Positions 15,822 to 23,731 of a stretch of DNA of 64,000 nt are shown piece by piece. The notes beneath the pieces were generated by a model. That model was given only the letters and a program-made list of their open reading frames with translations, was not told the DNA's origin and searched no databases. Source of the stretch: Mediterraneibacter glycyrrhizinilyticus (GTDB taxonomy: Bacteria > Bacillota > Clostridia > Lachnospirales > Lachnospiraceae); contig NZ_JACJLR010000013.1 of NCBI RefSeq assembly GCF_016902345.1, forward strand, positions 1 to 64,000, in the 5' to 3' direction. The first letter of the stretch is position 1. Each line of letters opens with the position of its first letter. The position numbers and the translations under genes are program-made.

Positions 15822-17015
15822 TTATTCGAAGATCCTCGGTGTTCCTTTCTCTTCCAGTTTCTTCAGGATGTCAGCCGGATCAGCAAATTTTGCGAGGAAG
15901 ATCATTGCTGCGATGATGTATGGTTTGTAGCTTGCCTCTTTGTAGAGCGGGTCTCTGTAGCGGTCGAATACGCTTGCGTCAACCTCGCCTTCTTCACAGC
16001 TCACACCAGTGATGTCAGCCGGCAGGCAGTGCAGGTAGAGTGCTTTGCCATCTTTTGTGGTAGCCATCAGTTCTTCTGTGCATGCCCAGTCTTTGTGCTG
16101 TGCGTTCTGAGCCAGGAGCTCTTTCTCCAGTTCTTTGATTCCCTCGAAGTCTCCGTTTCCGTACAGCTCCGTACGTTTTTCCATTGCTGCGAACGGAGCC
16201 CAGCTCTTCGGGTATACGATGTCAGCGTCTTTGAACGCCTCTGCCATATCGTTTGTCTTTGTGAAGGATCCGCCGGATTTTTTCGCGTTCTCTGCTGCGA
16301 CAGCTTCCACTTCCGGGAATACCTCATATCCTTCCGGATGTGCCAGGACAACGTCCATTCCGAAACGCGTCATCAGTCCGATCACACCCTGGGGAACGGA
16401 GAGCGGTTTTCCGTAGGACGGAGAGTATGCCCATGACATTGCGATCTTTTTGCCTTTCAGATTCTCAACGCCGCCGAACTCGTGGATGATGTGGAGCATG
16501 TCTGCCATTGCCTGTGTCGGGTGGTCAATGTCGCACTGCAGGTTTACGAGAGTCGGTTTCTGCTCCAGGATGCCGTCCTTGTTCCCCTGTGTCACAGCGT
16601 CAACAACTTCGTGCATATAAGCGTTTCCTTTTCCGATGTACATGTCGTCACGGATTCCGATGACGTCAGCCATGAACGAGATCATGTTTGCTGTCTCGCG
16701 GACTGTCTCGCCGTGTGCCACCTGGGATTTGCCCTCATCCAGATCCTGAACCTCAAGACCTAACATGTTGCAGGCGGAAGCGAAAGAGAAACGGGTACGT
16801 GTGGAGTTGTCACGGAAAAGAGAGATTCCCAGACCACTCTCAAATACCTTTGTGGAGATATTATGCTCGCGCATATAGCGGAGAGCGTCTGCCACTGTGA
16901 AGACAGCCTCGAGTTCCTCATCTGTCTTCTCCCATGTCAGGAAGAAATCCCCGTTGTACATGTCTTTGAAGTTGAGTGAGTTCAGCTTGTCGATATAATC
17001 CTGTAAAGTTTTCAT
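15822..17015 (-). CDS. ygeW: YgeW family knotted carbamoyltransferase
   Basis: A 397-residue transcarbamylase with the carbamoyl-phosphate loop FRDNSTRTRFSFASA, the second motif DHPTQAMADML, and HCLPADITG near the C-terminus. YgeW family members form a separate clade from aspartate and ornithine enzymes and occur next to YgeX/YgeY. In this context it would run phosphorolytically on a ureido intermediate, giving carbamoyl phosphate for ArcC; the exact substrate is inferred. It has the expected full length. Confidence 0.93.
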   Translation of the reverse strand: MKTLQDYIDKLNSLNFKDMYNGDFFLTWEKTDEELEAVFTVADALRYMREHNISTKVFESGLGISLFRDNSTRTRFSFASACNMLGLEVQDLDEGKSQVAHGETVRETANMISFMADVIGIRDDMYIGKGNAYMHEVVDAVTQGNKDGILEQKPTLVNLQCDIDHPTQAMADMLHIIHEFGGVENLKGKKIAMSWAYSPSYGKPLSVPQGVIGLMTRFGMDVVLAHPEGYEVFPEVEAVAAENAKKSGGSFTKTNDMAEAFKDADIVYPKSWAPFAAMEKRTELYGNGDFEGIKELEKELLAQNAQHKDWACTEELMATTKDGKALYLHCLPADITGVSCEEGEVDASVFDRYRDPLYKEASYKPYIIAAMIFLAKFADPADILKKLEEKGTPRIFE

Positions 17016-17116
17016 TTTGATTTATCCTCCTTGATTTTGGAAATATTATTTTGATCCGCTGTTCATATGAAAATCTGTTTCTGTGTCGTCTGATCCGGGC
17101 TGCGCTCTGCTTCAGA

Positions 17117-18427
17117 TCATTCGCAGTAGCATCCCGGCAGTGCTGCATATACAGCCGCGCATGTCACAAGGTCCTGTTTCCAGGTCTTCTCGTTCGGAGC
17201 GTGTGCCTGAGCCTCTGCCCCGGGTCCGAATCCGATGCAGGGGATCCCGTTCCTTCCCATGATGGAAACTCCGTTTGTGGAGAAGGTCCATTTGTCTGTC
17301 AGCGGGCGGCTCTGGCGCATCTCCAGAGTTTCCTCTGCGCCGATCCTCTTGTCGCCGTAAAGGGAAGTGTAAGCTTTCTCCAGGGCTTTTGTGACCTTGT
17401 GATCTTTCGGGATCGCCCAGGTCGGGAAGTAACACTCGATCTCGTAAACGCATCCGGTGTAGGACGGACGGTCGTAATTGTACATGGAGACTACAACGTC
17501 ATCTCCGTATTTCTTTACGCTCGGGAGCGCACGGATCTCATCCAGGCAGCTTTCCCATGTCTCGCCGAATGTCATGCGGCGGTCAAGTGAGACTGCACAG
17601 GAGTCAGCTACCGCGCAGCGGCTCGGTGAGGTGTAGAAGATCTGGGAAACAGTGACTGTTCCGCGTCCCAGAAAGCGGGCTTCCTCCCAGTCCGGATTGT
17701 ATTTCGGGTTCAGCATCTTGACAAGACCTTTGATCTCTGTCTCGTCTGCGTCGTCGTTTTCATTGAGAGAACGGACGTCCTGAAGGATGTCTGCCATCTT
17801 GTAGATCGCGTTATCTCCACGCTCCGGAGCGGAACCGTGGCAGGAAACGCCTTTCACGTCGATACGGATCTCCATACGTCCTCTCTGTCCGCGGTAGATG
17901 CCGCCGTCTGTCGGCTCTGTGGATACAACGAATTCCGGACGGATCTTGTCCTCGTTGATGATGTACTGCCAGCAGAGACCGTCGCAGTCCTCTTCCTGGA
18001 CAGTTCCGACTACCATGATCTTGCATCCTTCCGGGATCAGGTCAAGGTCTTTCATGATCCTTGCGCCGTAAACTGCGGATACCAGTCCGCCGCACTGATC
18101 GGATACACCGCGTCCGCCGATCTCTGTGTCGGTCTCATACCCCTCGTATGGATCGAAGGTCCAGTTGTCGATGTTTCCGATACCTACTGTGTCGATGTGT
18201 GCATCGTATGCGATGATCTTATCTCCGGTTCCCATATAGCCGATCACATTTCCCTGTGGGTCGATCACGACTTCGTCGAAATCCAGTTTTTTCATCTCGG
18301 CAGCGATCGTTTCGATGTGTGCTTTCTCGTCACAGCTCTCTCCGGGATTTTTAACGATCGCGCGGAGGAAAGCGGTCATATCTTTCTCATAATTCTGTGC
18401 AGCTTCTTTGATCTTGTTTAAATCCAT
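17117..18427 (-). CDS. ygeY: YgeY family M20 metallohydrolase (selenium-metabolism linked)
   Basis: The 436-residue protein is an M20/dapE-type di-zinc hydrolase: [12 protein letters not shown] carries the first His and Asp ligands, [10 protein letters not shown] the catalytic Glu and ligand Glu, and [19 protein letters not shown] leads into the dimerisation lid. The YgeY family is tied by co-occurrence to selenium-dependent molybdenum hydroxylases. The likely role is hydrolysis of a ureido or amide bond in a ring-opened purine product ahead of YgeW/YgeX. It sits in the middle of the five-gene operon. Confidence 0.93.
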   Translation of the reverse strand: MDLNKIKEAAQNYEKDMTAFLRAIVKNPGESCDEKAHIETIAAEMKKLDFDEVVIDPQGNVIGYMGTGDKIIAYDAHIDTVGIGNIDNWTFDPYEGYETDTEIGGRGVSDQCGGLVSAVYGARIMKDLDLIPEGCKIMVVGTVQEEDCDGLCWQYIINEDKIRPEFVVSTEPTDGGIYRGQRGRMEIRIDVKGVSCHGSAPERGDNAIYKMADILQDVRSLNENDDADETEIKGLVKMLNPKYNPDWEEARFLGRGTVTVSQIFYTSPSRCAVADSCAVSLDRRMTFGETWESCLDEIRALPSVKKYGDDVVVSMYNYDRPSYTGCVYEIECYFPTWAIPKDHKVTKALEKAYTSLYGDKRIGAEETLEMRQSRPLTDKWTFSTNGVSIMGRNGIPCIGFGPGAEAQAHAPNEKTWKQDLVTCAAVYAALPGCYCE

Positions 18428-18541
18428 TTTCTATCTCTCCTTTACATTAAATTGTGGCGCCCGTGCTGCGTTCCCATCCCCAGGAGACTGTGTGCGGCAC
18501 CGGGCAGGGTGAGGGGGTTCTCTATGGCAGGGAAACAAAAA

Positions 18542-19747
18542 CTATCTGTCGTTTCCATCCCAGACGATTGATTCGTACCGCTGGGGATCTGTGTCGCCCT
18601 CTGTGGAGAAGAGCAGTACTCTGGAATTTTCATCCAGCCCCAGGTGCTCTCTCAGCGGTCTGTATTCCTCCATGGTCATGATACATGCCAGGGTCCCGAA
18701 CGGCGCGGCTCCGGATTCACCGGAAGTCACCGGCTGATCTCCCTTGACCGGAGCGGCGAGCATGCGCATTCCTTTCGCTGCGACCCAGTCCGGTGTGGAG
18801 ACAAAGGTGTCAACATGATTCTTCAGGATATCCCAGGAGATCGTGTTGGGCTCGCCGCAGGCAAGTCCCGCCATGATGGTCACCATGTCGCCGTCCACGA
18901 TCTGGATCCCGCCGTCTCCGGCACATGCGCCCTTGTACAGGCATGCGGCCGCAGATGCTTCTACCACAACGACTTTCGGAGGATTCTGCGGATAACGGTT
19001 TGCGAAATATCCCTGGACGGCTCCGGCGAGGGAGCCAACACCTGCCTGGATAAATACATGGGTCGGACGGTCACAGCCGTATTCGTGGAGCTGCTCGTCT
19101 GCCTCCATTGCCATGGTCCCGTATCCCTGCATGATCCAGGACGGGATCTCTTCATAGCCGTCCCATGCGGTATCCTGTACCATGACACCGTTCTCGGTCT
19201 TTTCAGCCATGGCGTTTGCCATGCGGACGCATTCGTCATAATTATATTCTTCGATGGTGGCCTGAGCGCCTTCTGCAAGGATGTTGTTCAGTCTTGTCTG
19301 GGTGCTCCCTTTGGGCATGAGGACGACTGCTTTCTGTCCCAGTTTGTTTGCTGCCCACGCAACGCCGCGTCCGTGGTTGCCGTCCGTAGCAGTGAAGAAA
19401 GTTGCCTGTCCGAACTCTTTTTTGAGTTCTTCGGATGTGAGTACATTATAAGGAAGTTCGGAGACGTCCTTTCCGGTCTGTTTCGCTATGTAACGGGCCA
19501 TGGCGAAAGATCCGCCCAGCACTTTGAAGGCGTTCAGTCCGAAACGGTAGGACTCATCCTTGACGTAAACTTCATTCAGACCGAGGCGTGCTGCCATCCG
19601 GTCCAGTTTTGCCAGAGGAGTGACAGAATACTGAGGGAAGCTTTCGTGGAATGTCCTTGCTTTGCGGACTTCGTCAAGTCCCATGACCTTCAGATTTGCA
19701 TCCTCGGTTTTAGGCATATGGTTTACTGCCCATTTGATTGTTTCCAT
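18542..19747 (-). CDS. ygeX: 2,3-diaminopropionate ammonia-lyase
   Basis: The 401-residue fold-type II PLP enzyme carries the cofactor lysine in YRFGLNAFKVLGGSFA, the glycine-rich phosphate loop (IQAGVGSLAGAV) and ATDGNHGRGVAWAA. It converts 2,3-diaminopropionate to pyruvate and two ammonia, the last carbon-yielding step of the anaerobic purine route. It is the first gene of the operon, preceded by an AAGGAGG site and by the structured element at 19796-19935. It is also called dpaL. Confidence 0.95.
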   Translation of the reverse strand: METIKWAVNHMPKTEDANLKVMGLDEVRKARTFHESFPQYSVTPLAKLDRMAARLGLNEVYVKDESYRFGLNAFKVLGGSFAMARYIAKQTGKDVSELPYNVLTSEELKKEFGQATFFTATDGNHGRGVAWAANKLGQKAVVLMPKGSTQTRLNNILAEGAQATIEEYNYDECVRMANAMAEKTENGVMVQDTAWDGYEEIPSWIMQGYGTMAMEADEQLHEYGCDRPTHVFIQAGVGSLAGAVQGYFANRYPQNPPKVVVVEASAAACLYKGACAGDGGIQIVDGDMVTIMAGLACGEPNTISWDILKNHVDTFVSTPDWVAAKGMRMLAAPVKGDQPVTSGESGAAPFGTLACIMTMEEYRPLREHLGLDENSRVLLFSTEGDTDPQRYESIVWDGNDR

Positions 19748-19795
19748 TGTGAAACCTCCTTGTATATAGTTTTATTGATTTGTGACCATTGATCG

Positions 19796-19935
19796 GGCTG
19801 ATCCTGCGCCAGCCTGATTCCGCCTCCGGCTGCATCAGGCTGAGGGCGTCCGCCCTATGCCGTCTCCGTCATCTCCATCCATCCGCAAACCCGTTTGCGA
19901 TGGCTGGAGATGACGGAGACGGCGCAGGATCAGCC
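19796..19935. repeat. Four-way-junction palindromic element
   Basis: An outer 15-bp perfect stem (19796-19810 with 19921-19935) encloses three side-by-side hairpins: 19811-19841 (AGCCTGAT/ATCAGGCT), 19843-19856 (AGGGCG/CGCCCT) and 19862-19920 (a perfect 16-bp stem topped by CGCAAA/TTTGCG). Nearly every base is paired. The right outer arm overlaps the last codons and stop of the YheO-type regulator, and the element ends about 50 bases before ygeX. No T-tract follows on the reverse strand, so it is not a simple terminator. Confidence 0.85.
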
Positions 19936-20577
19936 TTTGTCCATATAGCTGTACAATGTGAATTTTGATATTCCCAGAAGGGAAGATACTTTGTCGCCGG
20001 ATTTTGTGATGAGGAAGGCTCCTGCATTGTTCAGATACTGGACGACGGAAACCTTGTCGTCTTTGTTCATGAGCGCCACCGGTTTGCCAACCCGGGCGAT
20101 CGCCTGTTCGATAAGCTCGTCCAGCAGCTCTGTGACATTGTGTGTGATCTTCTGAGGCGCATCCGGTTCTTTGGCTGCGGAACTGCTCTCCGGTTCTGTC
20201 TGGATCAGAGAGTGTACCACGTTTTCCAGAGCGAGAAGGGAAGTGATGTCATAGTTCATGGAAAAGATATAAGCGACTCTCCCTTTGTCATCCCGGATGT
20301 AAAGCGTGCTGGATTTCAGAATCCTCCCGTCATCTGTCTTGGTGAGATAGGCAAGCTTGTCTTTCAGCTTTGCCGGATCACTGCGGAGTGTTTCGAGTAC
20401 GATGCCGGAAGGCCCGTCCCCGGTATGCCGGTTGGATACCTGTCCGTTTTCGATGTAGACGATAGACCGGTCAAGATCTTTCCGGGTCAGATCATGGATG
20501 ACGATCTCACAGGAACTGCCGAACTGAACGGCAAGGCCGTGGGCGAGCTGCTTTAGAAAATCAAGCTGTCTGGACAT
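19930..20577 (-). CDS. YheO-like PAS/HTH transcriptional regulator
   Basis: A 215-residue regulator with an N-terminal YheO-type PAS domain (FGSSCEIVIHDL ... LYIRDDKGRVAYIFSMNYDIT, about residues 15-118), a Ser/Pro/Glu linker, and a C-terminal HTH of the DauR/YheO class (VVQYLNNAGAFLITKSGDKV ... LGISKFTLYSYMD). Members often govern catabolic operons and may bind a small ligand through the PAS domain. It lies upstream of and co-directional with ygeX, and divergent from ssnA, with a strong palindrome between the two promoters, so it is the obvious regulator of both halves of the purine cluster. Confidence 0.9.
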   Translation of the reverse strand: MSRQLDFLKQLAHGLAVQFGSSCEIVIHDLTRKDLDRSIVYIENGQVSNRHTGDGPSGIVLETLRSDPAKLKDKLAYLTKTDDGRILKSSTLYIRDDKGRVAYIFSMNYDITSLLALENVVHSLIQTEPESSSAAKEPDAPQKITHNVTELLDELIEQAIARVGKPVALMNKDDKVSVVQYLNNAGAFLITKSGDKVSSLLGISKFTLYSYMDKG

Positions 20578-20660
20578 GTTCTCACCTGCCTTTTCATGTC
20601 AAAATATTCTGCCGGATCAGACCATCCTGAAACAGCAGATCCATCTGTGTCTCTAACCCC

Positions 20661-20688
20661 ATCATAGCATAAAAAAAGTAAGAGTCAA
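20661..20688 (-). promoter_or_regulatory. Reverse promoter for the YheO-type regulator
   Basis: On the reverse strand TTGACT (20683-20688), a 16-base spacer ending TGC (extended -10), and TATGAT (20661-20666). Confidence 0.75.
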
Positions 20689-20693
20689 TAGTT

Positions 20694-20734
20694 TTTCTAA
20701 AAATTTTTTAGGCAATCTAAAAAATAGTTAGAAA
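20694..20734. promoter_or_regulatory. Central palindromic operator of the divergent purine cluster
   Basis: TTTCTAAAAATTTTTTAG (20694-20711) and its inverted partner at 20717-20734 match at 16 of 18 positions around a 5-base centre. The palindrome lies exactly between the two divergent -35 boxes, 5 bases from each, so one dimeric regulator could control both directions. Confidence 0.75.
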
Positions 20735-20739
20735 TCATG

Positions 20740-20768
20740 TTGCATTTATACAATTTTAATGGTATTCT
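20740..20768 (+). promoter_or_regulatory. Forward promoter for the ssnA operon
   Basis: TTGCAT (20740-20745), 17-base spacer, TATTCT (20763-20768). The leader down to the ssnA start (about 105 bases) can form three consecutive small hairpins: 20791-20803, 20816-20832 and 20841-20859. Confidence 0.65.
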
Positions 20769-20877
20769 ATAAGAAATGAGTAGCATTAGTGTGCGAAATG
20801 CACAGAAAAACGAGGGGTTTCGGGCGGAAACCGACTGCTCGAAATGGCCCGATCATTTCAAAAAAGGAGAAGACAAG

Positions 20878-22212
20878 ATGCTGATTTTAGGAAATGGAAG
20901 AGTCATCACACGGGATGCGGACCGGCCTTTTATCGAGAATGGAGCGGTCGCGGTCAACGGCACCGAGATCTGCAGGGTGGGAGAGAATGATGAACTTAAG
21001 GCTGCTTATCCGGATGCGGAGTACATTGATGCAAAGGGCGGTCTGATCATGCCGGCGTTCATCAACGTACATGAACATATCTACAGTTCATTTGCCAGAG
21101 GGCTTTCGATCAAAGGATATGACCCGAAAGGATTTCTCGACATCCTGGACGGACAGTGGTGGACGATCGACAGGAACCTGACACTTCACGATACCTATCT
21201 GAGCGCCATGGCGACTTATATAGACAGTATCCGCAACGGAGTCACCACAGTGTTTGACCACCACGCAAGCTTCGGGGCGGTCGGAGGTTCCCTCTTCGAG
21301 ATCGAGAAGGCGGCGAAAGAGACGGGGGTACGCTCCTGTCTGTGTTATGAGGTTTCAGACCGGGACGGGATGGACAAGGCGAGAGAGTCCGTGCTGGAAA
21401 ATGCTGAGTTCATCCGCCATGCGCTTGCAGATGATACGGGGATGATCGCGGGAATGATGGGGATGCATGCCCAGTTTACGATCTCGGACGAGACTATGGA
21501 GTTTGCGGCGCAGAATAAACCGGATGAGGTCGGATACCATATCCATGTGGCGGAGGGCATCGAGGACTTGCACCACTGCCTGAAACACTATGGGAAACGG
21601 ATCGTGGACCGGCTGATGGACCACGGGATACTGGGAGAGAAGACACTCCTTGGCCACTGCATCTATATCAACCCGCACGAGATGGACCTTATAAAAGAAA
21701 CGGACACTATGGTGGTACATAATCCGGAGTCCAATATGGGCAATGCCTGCGGATGTCCTCCGACCATGGAACTGGTGCACAGAGGGATCCTGACAGGGCT
21801 GGGGACCGACGGATATACCCATGATATGATGGAATCTTTCAAGGTGGCAAACGTTCTTCACAAACATCATCTCTGCGATCCGAACGCGGCGTGGGGAGAA
21901 GTGCCGAAGATGCTCTTTGAGAACAATGCCAAGATCGCAGGCAGATACTTCAGACAGGAACTGGGTGTCCTGAAAGAGGGAGCGGCGGCGGATGTGATCA
22001 TCCTGGATTACGACCCGCTGACTCCGATGAACGCGGACAACATCAACGGGCACCTTCTGTTCGGCGTGACCGGACGGGATGTGGTGACTACAGTGGCAAA
22101 TGGAAAAGTCCTTATGAAAGACCGCAGGCTGACACAGATCGATGAGGAAAAGGTGATGGCAGACTGCAGACAGGCAGCGGGCGAGCTCGCAGAGCGGATC
22201 AACAGCCGTTAG
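20878..22212 (+). CDS. ssnA: SsnA family amidohydrolase
   Basis: The 444-residue protein is a metal-dependent amidohydrolase with the first ligand pair INVHEHIYSSFARGL, then HIHVAEG, LLGHCIYI and the catalytic Asp in LGTDGYTHD. SsnA is related to guanine and chlorohydrolase-type deaminases, and its genes co-occur with ygfK and the selenium-dependent hydroxylases. In this cluster it probably deaminates or opens a purine ring. The ATG at 20878 follows AAAGGAGA; the open frame upstream to 20776 lies in the structured leader. It is the first gene of the forward operon. Confidence 0.92.
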   Translation: MLILGNGRVITRDADRPFIENGAVAVNGTEICRVGENDELKAAYPDAEYIDAKGGLIMPAFINVHEHIYSSFARGLSIKGYDPKGFLDILDGQWWTIDRNLTLHDTYLSAMATYIDSIRNGVTTVFDHHASFGAVGGSLFEIEKAAKETGVRSCLCYEVSDRDGMDKARESVLENAEFIRHALADDTGMIAGMMGMHAQFTISDETMEFAAQNKPDEVGYHIHVAEGIEDLHHCLKHYGKRIVDRLMDHGILGEKTLLGHCIYINPHEMDLIKETDTMVVHNPESNMGNACGCPPTMELVHRGILTGLGTDGYTHDMMESFKVANVLHKHHLCDPNAAWGEVPKMLFENNAKIAGRYFRQELGVLKEGAAADVIILDYDPLTPMNADNINGHLLFGVTGRDVVTTVANGKVLMKDRRLTQIDEEKVMADCRQAAGELAERINSR

Positions 22213-22261
22213 AGACAGGCTTGCAGAGAGACGAGATGACAGCGCTCTGAGAAAGGAATAA

Positions 22262-23698
22262 GTGAAAATGAACAACAAAAAAACAGCGAAAGACAATTCA
22301 GAACTTTTTAAATGGAACGGGAACCCGCCGATGAGCCAGGTCCTGCCCCTGGCGGCACAGCATGTGCTGGCAGCGGTCGTGGGGTGTGTCACCCCGGCGA
22401 TCCTGGTGGCAAATGCGGCGAACAATGCGGGCGGCAATGTGAACATGGGGCTGCTGATCCAGGTATCTCTCGTGTTTGCGGCTCTGTCCACCCTGCTCCA
22501 ATTGTACGGAAGCAAAGTGAAGCTGGGATCCGGGCTTCCGGTCATCATTGGAGTGAGTTTTGCCTATGTGCCGACGATGACAGCGATCGCGGCCCAGGCG
22601 AAAGACGTGAACACTATTTTCGGCGCAATGGTCATCGGCGGCGTGGTGGCGATCATCGTAGGGCTTACGATCCGGCAGATCCGGAAAGTGTTCCCGCCTC
22701 TTGTCATCGGAACAGTCATCCTTGCCATCGGCCTGTCCCTCTACAGTACGGCGGTAAACTATATGGCAGGAAACTCTTCCAATACATATGAAGTGATCGT
22801 GGAGCAGCAGGGAAAGACGGAAGCGCTTGTTTATGGTTCCTGGCAGAACTGGTTTGTGGCATTTGTCACACTGATCATCGTTGTACTGCTGAACCATTAC
22901 GGAAAAGGACTGTTCAAACTTGCATCCATCCTGATCGGACTGGTCTGCGGTTATGTGGTGGCGCTCTGCTTTGGAATGGTAGATTTTTCAGCGCTGTCAA
23001 GCGCAGGCTGGTTCCAGGTACCGATGCCGCTCGCTTTCGGCATGAAATTTGACATCTCCGCGATCCTGCCCCTGGCGATCCTGTTCCTTGTCAACTCGAT
23101 CCAGGCGATGGGAGATTTCTCCGCGACGACCAGCGGAGGTATGGACCGTCTCCCTACGGACGATGAGCTCAACGGAGGTATCATCGGATACGGCGTGAGC
23201 AATATCATCAGCTCGTTCTTTGGATGTCCTCCGACGGCAACTTACAGCCAGAACGTGGGTATCGTGGGCTCCACAAGAGTGGTATCGAGGAAGGTATTCT
23301 CCGTGGCGGCTGTGATCCTGCTGATCGCAGGTCTCATCCCGAAGTTCTCCGCACTTCTGAGAACGATTCCCCAGTGTGTGCTGGGAGGCGCGGTGGCATC
23401 AGTGTTCGCATCCATCGCTATGACCGGGATCAAGCTTCTTGTGACAGAGAAACTGACGTACAGAAATACCACGGTGGCAGGACTTGCCATCGCGATCGGA
23501 ATGGGTGTTTCCTTAAGCGACGGCTGTCTGAACCAGATGTCCGCAAGCATCCACAGCGCGCTGAACATGAGCATGAGCCTGGAGAGCTTCCAGTCCATCA
23601 TCAACAATACATTTGCTTCATCACCGGTCGTACTGGCAACGATCTTTGCGGTGATCCTGAATCTGATACTGCCAAAGGACAAACCGGACGCACAGTAG
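22262..23698 (+). CDS. NCS2 family purine/uracil permease
   Basis: A 478-residue, 12-14-segment nucleobase transporter of the UraA/XanQ/UacT family. Family hallmarks are present: QHVLAAVVGCVTPAILV in the first helices, the mid-protein GDFSATTSGG, and the QNVGIVGSTRVVSR motif that helps set substrate range. Proton-coupled import of xanthine or urate into the cell is inferred from its place between ssnA and ygfK. Either the GTG at 22262 or the ATG at 22268 could be the start; GAAAGGA is better spaced for the GTG. Confidence 0.93.
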   Translation: MKMNNKKTAKDNSELFKWNGNPPMSQVLPLAAQHVLAAVVGCVTPAILVANAANNAGGNVNMGLLIQVSLVFAALSTLLQLYGSKVKLGSGLPVIIGVSFAYVPTMTAIAAQAKDVNTIFGAMVIGGVVAIIVGLTIRQIRKVFPPLVIGTVILAIGLSLYSTAVNYMAGNSSNTYEVIVEQQGKTEALVYGSWQNWFVAFVTLIIVVLLNHYGKGLFKLASILIGLVCGYVVALCFGMVDFSALSSAGWFQVPMPLAFGMKFDISAILPLAILFLVNSIQAMGDFSATTSGGMDRLPTDDELNGGIIGYGVSNIISSFFGCPPTATYSQNVGIVGSTRVVSRKVFSVAAVILLIAGLIPKFSALLRTIPQCVLGGAVASVFASIAMTGIKLLVTEKLTYRNTTVAGLAIAIGMGVSLSDGCLNQMSASIHSALNMSMSLESFQSIINNTFASSPVVLATIFAVILNLILPKDKPDAQ

Positions 23699-23731
23699 GC
23701 GGGCCGGACCAAATGACAGGAGGAAATGATT

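Noticed and set aside
14422-17015. Arginine deiminase pathway suggested by carbamate kinase next to a carbamoyltransferase
   Set aside because: No arginine deiminase or arginine transporter is present, and the transferase is YgeW-type beside YgeX and YgeY, so the purine context explains it better.
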